The notes under the pieces were generated by a model that had not been told where the DNA came from, made no database searches, and saw nothing but the letters and a program-made list of their open reading frames with translations. A program made the translations under genes and the position numbers. A stretch of 10,234 nt of DNA from CAG-552 sp964516925 (GTDB lineage Bacteria > Bacillota > Clostridia > Christensenellales > Pumilibacteraceae). Shown in pieces: positions 1 through 7,700 of this stretch. Where the stretch lies: contig CAZEXL010000029.1 in assembly GCA_964516925.1 (NCBI GenBank), forward strand, positions 1 to 10,234, given 5' to 3'. Numbering within the stretch: position 1 is the first letter of the stretch; each line of letters opens with the position of its first letter.

Positions 1-40
1 ATAAAAGAATTACCAGTAACGTTCTGTTCCTTTTTGCCAT
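1..40 (-). CDS. partial CDS, N-terminus of a probable exported or membrane protein (runs off left edge)
   Basis: On the minus strand an ATG at 40-38 is preceded by a strong Shine-Dalgarno GGAGG (46-50) with a 5-nt spacer. The visible codons read MAKRNRTLLVILL, a positively charged start followed by a hydrophobic run, as in a signal peptide or first membrane segment. Only 13 residues are visible, so no family can be named. The evidence for a real gene is the start-codon context plus the signal-like composition. It lies 230 bp downstream of the alpha/beta hydrolase gene on the same strand and may have its own promoter. Confidence 0.6.
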   Translation of the reverse strand, partial: MAKRNRTLLVILL

Positions 41-110
41 AATTACCTCCGCTTTATCTGCTACTTGAGCTTTTATACGTCAACGATCCTCAAGCGCTGA
101 ATTTTATTAC

Positions 111-119
111 AGTATAACA
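111..119 (-). promoter_or_regulatory. candidate extended -10 promoter for the left-edge gene
   Basis: Read on the minus strand this is TGTTATACT, an extended -10 element (TGn plus TATACT). No good -35 hexamer is seen at 17 bp. It would give a leader of roughly 60-65 nt before the ATG at 40. The rest of 120-270 shows no gene and no convincing terminator for the operon that ends at 271. Confidence 0.3.
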
Positions 120-270
120 CCGTATCCGCCAAAAAAGCGCCAAAAATCGCCCCTAATATAAAAGTTAAAATAATTATTTTGTCGTTTGCGTTAATTCGAT
201 TTAAAAAAGGTTACTCGTTTCGTTATTGCATTAATCGCAAACGCGCAACGCTTAAAAATCAGGACGTTAC

Positions 271-834
271 TTAAGAAAAAAACGACTCGGGCAAAGCTTT
301 AAAAATTCTTTCGCTTTCTTCGCCCGAAAAACAATGGTCGGCTTTAGGCACGAACGTCGTTTGAACGCTTTTGTTTTTTAACAAATCGAGCAGTCCGGCA
401 AACTTGCGCGACGGATCGTCTTCGCCGAAAACGATCTTTACCTCGGCGCATGAATCGTCCAACCCGCGCAAAAGCTTGTTGTAGTTTATTTGCATAACGG
501 GATTAACCAAAATAAGTTTTTTTACCTGCGGATGTTTGTAGGTAAACGAGCCCAAAAACGATGCTCCTGCCGACGTGCCGAAACAATACAAATCGTACCT
601 AGCCGTAACGCGCTCCGACATAATGCGATCGACTTCGCTTATCGCTTCGTCCACCAAGTTCTCGCCTTTTTGCCAAGCCTCGCGCGGCGTTGCAAAAATA
701 AACACGTTTGCATCGTGCTTTTCGTTTAGATTTCTAGCTATTTCCGGGTATTTGTTTTCGTAGCCGTTTTCACTGCCGCCTATTCCCGTCATTATAAGCA
801 CCGCTTTATCCGACGTTGCAACAAAGCTTTCCAT
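271..834 (-). CDS. small alpha/beta hydrolase-fold protein
   Basis: A 187-residue cytosolic protein without signal peptide or membrane segment. The order of elements fits a compact alpha/beta hydrolase: an early beta strand ending in a glycine-rich oxyanion turn (TGIGG, residues 16-20), the nucleophile elbow GTSAG (86-90, Ser88), an acid after a beta strand in VFGEDDP (Asp139 or Asp140), and a late His in ADHCF (His167). All three triad members are therefore present. Short single-domain members of this fold include esterases and dienelactone-hydrolase-like enzymes; the substrate cannot be read from sequence. The start has an AAGGAGA Shine-Dalgarno (844-850) with a 9-nt spacer, located in the 19-nt gap after the SGNH hydrolase gene, so it is very probably the last gene of that operon. 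Confidence 0.75.
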   Translation of the reverse strand: MESFVATSDKAVLIMTGIGGSENGYENKYPEIARNLNEKHDANVFIFATPREAWQKGENLVDEAISEVDRIMSERVTARYDLYCFGTSAGASFLGSFTYKHPQVKKLILVNPVMQINYNKLLRGLDDSCAEVKIVFGEDDPSRKFAGLLDLLKNKSVQTTFVPKADHCFSGEESERIFKALPESFFS

Positions 835-853
835 TTAAAACCGTCTCCTTGCC

Positions 854-1558
854 TTATAAGTCGCTCAGCACCCACGCCGCAATCGTTTGCATTCCGTCTA
901 AGTCGGGGTGCGCTCCGTCAATCGTGTCGTAATAGCCTCGCTTAGCGTACAGGTCGATAATGCGGCAACCGTTTTTTTCGGCGCACGAACGTATAGCCTT
1001 GCAATACTCCGTAACGTTAACTTTGCGCTTTTGCAACGCAAACTCCGTTTCTTGCTCGCCTAGCTTGCTTCCGTACGGCAACGTCAAACACCATACGTCG
1101 GCTTGCGGATAATTCTTTCTTAACTTTTTTATCATCGCATTATAGGCGTCCGCAAAGCATTCGTAGTTCGGCTTATCGGTTTCGCCCTTTTTGCCCTGCA
1201 CGCAAAACCCGAACCCCCAATCGTTCATTCCCATAAACACGAGAATAACGTCGGGGCTTCGTTCGCTAGTACCGAGCGCGGAAGTCCTTTCGTCGCTACA
1301 CCCGTACGATTCGACTTCACACGACCAATGCTTGCATACGGTACTGCCCGATCGTGAATCGTTAGCAAGCAATTTGCCGCCTAGGCTGTCGATAACTCGT
1401 CCCCACCACGTGTCGACTAAGGTAGTCACTTTTGACTCGAGCTTTTTTGCCGTGTCGTAAAACGCCGCCTCGACGGGCGTGCTGTACCCTTGAAACGTGC
1501 TTATCGAATCGCCTAAAATCGAAAAATATTTGCCTTGGTAAGCCCTACTTGTTTCCAT
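854..1558 (-). CDS. SGNH/GDSL-family hydrolase
   Basis: A 234-residue protein with the SGNH hydrolase blocks in order: GDSI near the N-terminus (Ser18 nucleophile), a glycine in a NDSRSGST segment (Gly71), GMND (Asn112, oxyanion hole), and DGAHP (Asp214 and His217). This family removes acyl or acetyl groups from lipids, glycans or small esters; nothing here fixes the substrate. No signal peptide is seen, so it is probably cytosolic. I chose the ATG at 1558, which overlaps the upstream ATPase gene by 14 bp. An in-frame TTG at 1573 would add five residues but has no ribosome site. The ATG itself has only a weak GAG upstream, so translational coupling to the ATPase gene is likely. Confidence 0.8.
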   Translation of the reverse strand: METSRAYQGKYFSILGDSISTFQGYSTPVEAAFYDTAKKLESKVTTLVDTWWGRVIDSLGGKLLANDSRSGSTVCKHWSCEVESYGCSDERTSALGTSERSPDVILVFMGMNDWGFGFCVQGKKGETDKPNYECFADAYNAMIKKLRKNYPQADVWCLTLPYGSKLGEQETEFALQKRKVNVTEYCKAIRSCAEKNGCRIIDLYAKRGYYDTIDGAHPDLDGMQTIAAWVLSDL

Positions 1559-2789
1559 TGCTTTTAAACTCAACGTGAAAGCCGTCGCATTGAATTTGCG
1601 CGTACTTTCGTTGCGCGTACTCCGTAACGGCGCGAATAATTTCTTCGCTTATTTGCGGCGCCTGAATGCGAGCCTCGATATAATCTTTGCAATAAATGCA
1701 ATCTCCGCGCCCCGTTAGTTCTTCTGCGCCGTCCGAGCCGAGCGCCGTTCTAGACGCTTCGCCGCTTGCCACCGTAAACACGACGCGCGTATCGAAATAT
1801 TTTAATAACTGCGATGGATTGCTAAACGACACGATAAAGTGTACGCCTGCCGCTCGCGCTTTTTGTATGCAAGCGAATAATTGGTTTTGCGCTTCTTTGT
1901 TTTTCCCAAAAAGCTCGTCGGCGTCGTCTATGACTACGACTATTTTTTGCATAACGGAAGCGCCCGCCCCCGATACGTACTCGTTGAACTCGTCGACGTT
2001 CCTAACCATTGCTTTAGCAAACTTTTCGTAACGCGAATTTATCTCGCTTTTAAGCCAAGAAAGCGCGTTTGACGCATCGTCAGCATCCGCTACAAACCGA
2101 CCGCCTATTAAATGCGGAAGTCCGTCGAACAAATTAAAAGCCGAGTGCTCTTTTGAATCGATTAAAAGCAATTTCAGCTCGCGCGGCGATCGATCGTGAA
2201 TCAATCCGACTATTGTCGAACATAAAAACGTCGTTTTGCCCGCACCGGCACCGCCTAGAACGGCAACGTTAGGCTCAACCGTAAGATCTTTTACGATGCT
2301 ATTATTTTGCACGTCCTTTCCAAGCGCAAACGTCAATTTGCCAACTCGCTCGCTTTCGTCCGAACTCGCTTCAAGAACGTCCCTTAAACTTACGTTCGTG
2401 CGATTAACGTTGGGAACTTCCACGTAAAAAACCGAGTCCTTCTTTTCGTACGGCAAGCCGTCGGGCGAATCGTTCGCTTCGACACGCGGTTGTTCTTTAC
2501 TGCGCTCGACGCCGTAAGTCAAACGTACCGAACCGAACTTCGCCTTAAAATAGTCTTTTATTTCGGTCAATAAGCTATGTAGTTTTCTCGGCGAAGCCGT
2601 CGTTGCTTCCAAAATCGCTCGAACGGAAACGACGGCGTTGCTAAACGCAACGTCTGTTATTCTAATATGCAAGCCATTGCCCTCGAATGCGTCTTCCACC
2701 GCTTTTCTTAGCTCTTGCTCGAAGCCTTCGTCCTTAACGGGCGGCTTTGCTTGATCGCCGCATAACTCATACGGTATTTCGTTTTTCAT
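1545..2789 (-). CDS. soluble FtsK/SpoIIIE-type P-loop ATPase (motor module only)
   Basis: A 414-residue protein resembling the FtsK/SpoIIIE motor. Residues about 22-95 resemble the FtsK alpha subdomain; residues 122-139 (EVPN...VSLRDVLE) match the linker to the beta/RecA-like subdomain. Walker A is GGAGAGKT (179-186), followed by the typical LKLLLIDSKE and GLPHLI strings (205-228); the Walker B strand is IVVVIDDADELF (283-294). ARAAGVHFIV (311-320) matches the ARAAGIHLV region. Unlike FtsK it has no N-terminal membrane domain and no C-terminal gamma winged helix. The usual Walker B Glu is Asp (IDD) and the conserved TQRP is replaced by FSNP, so motor activity may be altered. The start has GGAGGAG (2798-2804) with an 8-nt spacer. 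It is the first gene of a three-gene operon. A role in DNA or protein translocation is family inference only. Confidence 0.8.
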   Translation of the reverse strand: MKNEIPYELCGDQAKPPVKDEGFEQELRKAVEDAFEGNGLHIRITDVAFSNAVVSVRAILEATTASPRKLHSLLTEIKDYFKAKFGSVRLTYGVERSKEQPRVEANDSPDGLPYEKKDSVFYVEVPNVNRTNVSLRDVLEASSDESERVGKLTFALGKDVQNNSIVKDLTVEPNVAVLGGAGAGKTTFLCSTIVGLIHDRSPRELKLLLIDSKEHSAFNLFDGLPHLIGGRFVADADDASNALSWLKSEINSRYEKFAKAMVRNVDEFNEYVSGAGASVMQKIVVVIDDADELFGKNKEAQNQLFACIQKARAAGVHFIVSFSNPSQLLKYFDTRVVFTVASGEASRTALGSDGAEELTGRGDCIYCKDYIEARIQAPQISEEIIRAVTEYAQRKYAQIQCDGFHVEFKSNGNK

Positions 2790-2822
2790 ATTTTTTACTC
2801 CTCCGTAATTTTTATATGTTTA

Positions 2823-2851
2823 ATTGTTTAGTGTATTTTGGTTTATGTCAA
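2823..2851 (-). promoter_or_regulatory. candidate promoter of the ATPase-hydrolase operon
   Basis: On the minus strand a perfect -35 TTGACA (2851-2846) is followed after 17 bp by AACAAT (2828-2823), a 4/6 match to the -10 consensus. Transcription would begin near 2816, giving a leader of about 27 nt before the ATG at 2789 that includes the strong Shine-Dalgarno. Confidence 0.45.
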
Positions 2852-2888
2852 TACGCTTAACAAAGCCGAGAGTTAAGAGCCTAACGGC

Positions 2889-2922
2889 GAGATTGCCGCG
2901 TTTGCGGCTCGTTGGTGACGTA
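2889..2922 (+). repeat. short dispersed repeat, degenerate copy
   Basis: Begins GAGATTGCCGCGTTTGCGG and ends in GTGACGTA. It matches the copy at 3258-3297 at both ends (GAGATTGCC ... TGACGTA) but has a shorter, altered middle. Same orientation as that copy. Confidence 0.5.
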
Positions 2923-2966
2923 TGGTTAAAACGTTTTCTGCTGCTACTATAGTACTAACATACGTT

Positions 2967-3007
2967 TCGCTTCCGCGAGATCCTTCGCCTTTGCGGCTCA
3001 GGATGAC
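2967..3007 (-). repeat. short dispersed repeat, inverted copy (left member of pair)
   Basis: Read on the minus strand it is GTCATCCTGAG, a 9-nt variable middle, then CGAAGGATCTCGCGGAAGCGA. It matches the copy at 3121-3158 at 10/11 positions in the first block and 20/21 in the second, in opposite orientation, 113 bp away. Confidence 0.65.
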
Positions 3008-3120
3008 AGAAAGAAGGTGCTTAGGATGACAATGTGGCAAAGTGAAAAATAATTAAATAGGATTTTGCGTTTGTTAGTTGCCAAACCGAGTAGTTTATAG
3101 GTGCGTAACCCTATTTTAAT

Positions 3121-3158
3121 GTCATTCTGAGTTTTAACGAAGAATCTCGCGGAAGCGA
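3121..3158 (+). repeat. short dispersed repeat, inverted copy (right member of pair)
   Basis: GTCATTCTGAG, a 6-nt variable middle (TTTTAA), then CGAAGAATCTCGCGGAAGCGA (ending at 3158). Inverted relative to the copy at 2967-3007; together the two could bound an element of about 190 bp or simply be two insertions. Confidence 0.65.
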
Positions 3159-3257
3159 TACCTTGTTTTTGTGAGAACGGTAACCCAAAAAACTTTATGG
3201 GAATTAGATTTGGGCGGTAGTGCGTTTTATGTTACCGATAGCATACAGTATCACGTA

Positions 3258-3297
3258 GAGATTGCCACGTTTACTTCGTAAACTCGCAATGACGTAA
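3258..3297 (+). repeat. short dispersed repeat with hairpin
   Basis: Contains the hairpin GTTTAC-TTC-GTAAAC (3269-3283), extended by outer arms ATTGC (3261-3265) and GCAAT, and ends in GACGTAA. Second copy of the type seen at 2889-2922. Confidence 0.55.
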
Positions 3298-3335
3298 GGA
3301 TTTTGTAGTACATATCCCTAGTTTAAGTTTCTTTT

Positions 3336-3366
3336 GGTTACTTTTCTTTCCTAAAGAAAAGTAACC
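3336..3366. repeat. perfect palindrome with 14-bp arms overlapping the end of the YcxB-like gene
   Basis: GGTTACTTTTCTTT (3336-3349), a 3-nt loop, then AAAGAAAAGTAACC (3353-3366), with no mismatch. On the minus strand it encodes the last nine residues and the stop of the gene ending at 3338. No T-run follows on the minus strand (CAAAAG follows), so it is not a classic intrinsic terminator, but it could protect the 3' end of the mRNA. A similar GGTTACTTTTCTTT hairpin is familiar as a repeat in many bacterial genomes (recollection, not checked). Confidence 0.7.
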
Positions 3367-3799
3367 GTGCTTTGTCCGCGTCATTAAGCGTCGACTTAAG
3401 CACGGGGAACGCGCTTACGTTGTCGGCATACACGAAAAAATAATTCTTAGTCTCTACAAACTTAAAAACGTCGCAGTAGTACAGCTTTCGTCTGCCCTCT
3501 TCTTCACCGTGATAAAAAGTGACTATCTCCATATATTGCTCGCTAAACGAATACTCGTTCTCTTTGTTCGACTTTTCAACCGCCTTAATTGTAGAATTAA
3601 ACACCGCCGCAAGCCCTATGCCTACGCCAAGCGGAAGCACCATGGCAAACAAGTACCCCGCCTCGATTTCCAAAACAACGTCTACGACTAGATAAGCGAG
3701 CGTACCCAAGCCGCCGATTACGATAAGTATATAACATAGCAAAAGCTTTTTGCCTATGAATTCTTTTTGCATCTTTCCGTCAAGTTTTGTCCGTTTCAT
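3338..3799 (-). CDS. YcxB-like two-TM membrane protein
   Basis: A 153-residue protein. Two hydrophobic segments lie at about residues 18-43 and 47-68, separated by a short acidic turn. A cytosolic C-terminal domain (about 82-150) contains EYSFSEQYMEI, then KLYYCDVFKFVETKNYFFVY and a late FPVLKSTL segment. This pattern (short strands, then Y-x-D-hydrophobic-x-K-x-x-E-T-K-x-Y-hydrophobic) resembles YcxB-type C-terminal domains, whose function is unknown. The ATG at 3799 has a GAGGGGG Shine-Dalgarno (3805-3811) and a consensus promoter upstream. The last residues (RLLFFRKEK) come from a palindromic element, so the natural C-terminus may have been replaced. It appears to be a single-gene unit. 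Confidence 0.65.
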   Translation of the reverse strand: MKRTKLDGKMQKEFIGKKLLLCYILIVIGGLGTLAYLVVDVVLEIEAGYLFAMVLPLGVGIGLAAVFNSTIKAVEKSNKENEYSFSEQYMEIVTFYHGEEEGRRKLYYCDVFKFVETKNYFFVYADNVSAFPVLKSTLNDADKARLLFFRKEK

Positions 3800-3853
3800 A
3801 CTTGCCCCCTCAAAAAAATTGCGCTTGTGACTATTCTCCTCTTCCTCTTTATC

Positions 3854-3882
3854 ATTATACTAGCCAAAACGTTTTTTGTCAA
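3854..3882 (-). promoter_or_regulatory. consensus sigma-A promoter of the YcxB-like gene
   Basis: On the minus strand: TTGACA (3882-3877), a 17-bp spacer, then TATAAT (3859-3854), both perfect. Predicted start of transcription is near 3847, giving a leader of about 47 nt before the ATG at 3799. Confidence 0.85.
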
Positions 3883-4020
3883 TATAAGTAAGTAATTTTT
3901 GCAAAACATTACGCCCGCTAATATCGCTTAGCGTTGCTTGATAACTTTTGTTTCAATATTTTTCCCTCTTTTTTGTTTACTTGTCAAACGGTAGCGGTAG
4001 CCGTTTTTAATGTTAGACCC

Positions 4021-4063
4021 AAAAAAGCCTTGCAAACACACAATACGTTTTTGCAAGGCTTTT
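4021..4063 (-). terminator. second intrinsic terminator of the lipoprotein/HEPN-like operon
   Basis: Arms AAAAGCCTTGCAAA (4023-4036) and TTTGCAAGGCTTTT (4050-4063) pair perfectly over 14 bp with a 13-nt loop. On the minus strand the stem leads into a run of six T (4026-4021), as expected of an intrinsic terminator for transcripts from the right. It lies about 150 nt after the stop codon at 4211, behind a nearer terminator. Confidence 0.75.
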
Positions 4064-4084
4064 GACCGGCGCTTTAGCTGGGAT

Positions 4085-4129
4085 CATGCAAGCAAAAACT
4101 TGCATGGAGTTGCTTTTATGCGCATAAAA
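4085..4129. other. two further hairpins between the terminators
   Basis: CATGCAAG (4085-4092) and CTTGCATG (4099-4106) form a perfect 8-bp stem with a 6-nt loop. TTTTATGCGCATAAAA (4114-4129) is a perfect 16-bp palindrome that overlaps the T-run of the neighbouring terminator. Neither has its own U-tract. Apart from these and the terminators, 3883-4210 holds no gene that I can see. Confidence 0.5.
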
Positions 4130-4154
4130 AGCGACAGATTTTATTCTGCCGCTT
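4126..4154 (-). terminator. first intrinsic terminator of the lipoprotein/HEPN-like operon
   Basis: In minus-strand RNA, AAGCGGCAGA pairs with UCUGUCGCUU over 10 bp with one G-U wobble and a 6-nt loop. The 3' arm continues into a U-run (4130-4126). It sits 57 nt beyond the stop codon at 4211. On the plus strand the wobble becomes an A-C mismatch and no T-run follows, so its polarity is minus. Confidence 0.75.
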
Positions 4155-4210
4155 AGATGTTATAAATAAGTCTTGAATTCTTCAAAAATATTTTTTAAAT
4201 CGCACATCCT

Positions 4211-4684
4211 CTATGCCATTTTGTCATCTGCATTATCAAATTCTTTTATCACATCTAAAAAGGAATCCATATAACCAAAAAGCTCTTTATTTCGATTCCT
4301 TATTTCGGTTACACTTTTTTCATTTATGCCGTGTGTAATAGAATCTCTTAATTTTTTAACGGTTTTACAGCCACTAACTTTTGATTTACTACCAAACAGT
4401 TCGTTCAACAGCTCTGAACCAAAGGTATATCCCGCAAAGTTAAGCGCTGCAGGGACTTGTTTCATATTAATTTTTAATTTTTCCTTAAACTTACCATGTT
4501 TCTTTTCTTTTTGGTATTCTGCCAAAATAATTTTATATGCACTTTCGCATATATTAAATTTGTTTTTAAAAGAATCCAACATTTGCGTTGTTTCGACGTC
4601 CGTGAAAATCTGTTCCAAGCGTTCTATTTCAGCTTTTGCTTTATTGCGCAATTTTACTTTTTCTTTTTCATTTAACTCTTTCAT
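4211..4684 (-). CDS. hypothetical protein with a HEPN-like Rx4H motif
   Basis: A 157-residue, highly charged, mostly helical protein without signal peptide or membrane segment. Near the C-terminal third it has LRDSITHGINEKSVTEI (residues 112-128). Arg113-x4-His118 followed by helix matches the Rx4-6H signature of HEPN domains, many of which are RNases in toxin-antitoxin, abortive-infection and CRISPR-linked proteins. Only this motif and the all-helical character support the idea, so the assignment is tentative; no specific family is recognised. The ATG at 4684 has AGGAG (4694-4698) with a 9-nt spacer. It lies 40 nt after the large lipoprotein gene on the same strand with no terminator or promoter between, so the two are probably co-transcribed. 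The DNA is visibly more A/T-rich than the left-hand genes. Confidence 0.6.
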   Translation of the reverse strand: MKELNEKEKVKLRNKAKAEIERLEQIFTDVETTQMLDSFKNKFNICESAYKIILAEYQKEKKHGKFKEKLKINMKQVPAALNFAGYTFGSELLNELFGSKSKVSGCKTVKKLRDSITHGINEKSVTEIRNRNKELFGYMDSFLDVIKEFDNADDKMA

Positions 4685-4724
4685 AACAATATTCTCCTAA
4701 ATGTTTATTTTTATATTTCTTTTG

Positions 4725-7700
4725 TTATTGTTCTTTCGAATAAGTCCACACAAGTATTGTTTTGCCGTCGGTATCGTAGTGCCAATAGTTGCCACTTTCT
4801 ACTGCGTTTTCTCCCTCGAACGGATTGCTTTCACTGTAGTAATATACAGTAGAAAGAGCGTAGTTATAATCGCCTATATCGATTTTGCCCCATTCGCTTT
4901 TACTACCTTTGTAATACACTCTTGTTAAGCTATGAAGACCGCTTCTGATCGCATTGCTATCTATGCTTATTATTCCACTACCTATTATTATATACGTTAA
5001 TTTTTTGCAATTATCGAATGTGTTCGCACATATACGTGTTACGTTATCCGGAATCATTATGCTTGTTAAGCGTTCACAATTTGCAAACGCACTATATCCT
5101 ATGCTTGTTACGCTGTCGGGGATTGTAACTTCAGTTAACTTACTGCAATTAGAGAACGCGCTACTTCCTATGCTTGTCACGCCGTTACCTATGCTCACGC
5201 TTGTTAAGCTACTGCAATTATAAAAAGCTTCTCTCTCTATAATAGTTACCGTGTCAGGGATAACTATTTTAATCAAACGGACCGAAGAAGTCGCTCCTTC
5301 TTTAAATGCACCCGCAGATATTGTAGTAACGGGAATACCCCCAATGTAAGAAGGAATAACAACACTAGTACCGGTTCCTTTATAGCCGATAATCTCTCGC
5401 CATTGCAAAGATCCACTATATGTAAAGTCACTAGGACAATTTTCTTCCAACCATCGCGCATAAATTGAAATATTACTTGCAGGCATCGTTGTTTCAACAA
5501 ACGCCGTTGTAAAATCAATATCAGAAAACCACCCGTCAAAGGTATATCCTTCTCTTGTGCATTCAGGAATCGTCACAGAAGATTGATACTTTTGAGTAAT
5601 TCCTTCGATAGCATTCCCTCCATTGCCTACCATCGTAATTGTACAAACGTTTCTAGTATAGTAGTAATCAACCACAAGCGTTCCGTCTGGAGCAATTATA
5701 GCGGTTTCCTCTTTTGGCGAAGTAAATCCGATATAACAATTAACTACGGGCCTTACAGATGCATTAGCAGTTCCAGTAAGATTCTGCGTAGCCAAGCTAT
5801 CTATGGTATATTCATTATCGTAAATATTCTGCAAATAATGATTAACCACATAGGGAATGTCGCCTCTGGGTGCCCAGCATGCCAGCAAATCGACATCGCT
5901 TGCCGTATCCCATATTCCGCCTGCGTAATTCATGCCGGCAAACCAACCGGTAAAGGTGTAACCCGTGCGCGTAGGCGTAGGAAGCGAATAAGCTTCACCG
6001 TACGTAACAGTTTGAGATGTTATAGCGCACTCTCCTCCGCTTGCGTCAAAGGTGATAGTGTAGGTGTTTGCCGTATAGTGAGCTTCAAGCGGAACATCCG
6101 TATCAAATCTCCAAATACCCGATTCCACCTTGCTCTCGTTGTAATACCATCCGTCAAAAGTATAACCTACGCGAACTGGCTCAAGCAACGTTACGTTTGA
6201 ATCAAAGAAAACGATTTCGATATAAGCGTCGTTCGGATCATAAACAAAATGCGCCGTCGTTATTTCGTTTGTATTTATAGACGTTTCGCCATACGTTACC
6301 GTATAGCTGTTTGCCGTCCAGTATGCCAGCAAATCAACATCGCTTGCCGTATCCCATATTCCGCCTGCGTAATTCATGCCGGCAAACCAACCGGTAAAGG
6401 TGTAACCCGTGCGCGTAGGCGTAGGAAGCGAATAAGCTTCACCGTACGTAACAGTTTGAGATGTTATAGCGCACTCTCCTCCGCTTGCGTCAAAGGTGAT
6501 AGTGTAGGTGTTTGCCCACCAATTTGCGGTGAATTTTTTGTCGCCTATCGTTCCCTTAGGAATGGTAACGCTTAAAACAGGCGTAGTTTGTCCTTCGTAC
6601 ATCCATCCTATAAAAGTATAACCTTCTTTTGTAGGCGCAGATAAAGCAAATGTTTCCGTTGTAACGGTATAACTCTCTTTATTGTCTGCCCTACCGCCAT
6701 TAAGGGCGTAATCAAGCGTATACGTTATAGGTGTAATAATAATACCATTACACGTCATGCATTTTTCCGTTACATAGCCGATGTCTCCATCGATTTTTTC
6801 ATAATTATGTGAATCAATAGGTATTTCTCTGTCTTCATAATAATTGCAACGAGAACAACTGTAACGTTCAACACCGGCTTCTGTACAAGATTGCTTTTTA
6901 TAAGTATAATGCGTTGCAAGATTATGTCCAAGAGTGTCTTTATAGTTATCGACTGTTATATCATTACAATCTTTACATGTATGCGTGGTATAACCTTTTT
7001 CAGTACAAGTAGGTGCTGTTACAACGTCTTCATAATCATGTTCAAGTTTTTCTATTTTAGTTTTATTAATATAAGAACAAAAATAACACTTTTCTTCTAT
7101 AATACCCTCTTGAACACAGCTTTCTTCTTGAATTTTAATACCGGGAGCATATATGTGTCCGTGTGCAGGAATTATCTCGGTTTTTGTTGCCGAACATCCG
7201 GCGCACTTGTACTTAATACTACCGTTTGCGGTACATGTTGATTTAGTGTATGTGCCGATTTGCGTCCAAACATGTTCGTGACCCGCAAAGCTCGTAAAAC
7301 CAAAACTCTTTACCGTTACTTCTTCCGCGCAATCTTCGCATATTGATTCCATTTGCCAAATCCCAGTTACTAATGATACTGCCGCAAGTTCACTTAAAGT
7401 GTCTTTTATGTTGCTAGGAATTTTCATTGACGGATATACACTTACCTCAGTATATGATAGCCTAGAAGTGCTAATGGTTATATCTGACGCTTTAAATGTC
7501 CCTCGCATATCATACGTTAAATTGGCAAACGCAGCTAACCACCAATCGTAACAACCATTATTATCAGCCGTCATACTTAATGAAAAGCTACTTCCCAATG
7601 AGCCATCATCATCAAATGACTGGTTAAGCATTTGGATTTCTTTTGTATTTGGATAATAATACACAATAAAACAAATTTTTGACGAAAGCCATTTAGTTAT

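Larger units (their letters stand above)
2852..3335. other. gene-free region with dispersed short repeats
   Basis: No coding frame of note lies here. The region holds fragments of at least two short repeat families: two copies starting GAGATTGCC (2889 and 3258), an inverted pair of about 40 bp (2967-3007 and 3121-3158), and a partial extra TTAGGATGAC fragment (3021-3030). Repeats of this kind are scattered between genes in many gut Clostridia genomes (general knowledge, not checked here). Confidence 0.6.

Noticed and set aside
3986..4008. Hairpin AAACGG / CCGTTT followed by T residues on the plus strand
   Set aside because: Only a 6-bp stem whose T-run is part of the stem, and no plus-strand gene lies upstream.
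5273..5539. Minus-strand 88-residue open frame inside the lipoprotein gene
   Set aside because: Out-of-frame shadow on the same strand as the lipoprotein coding region; no ribosome site.
5583..6575. Long plus-strand open frames (5583-6200, 6249-6575) sharing an identical peptide
   Set aside because: They lie antisense to the lipoprotein gene; the shared peptide is simply the reverse reading of the 199-bp repeat. No ribosome site or promoter supports them.
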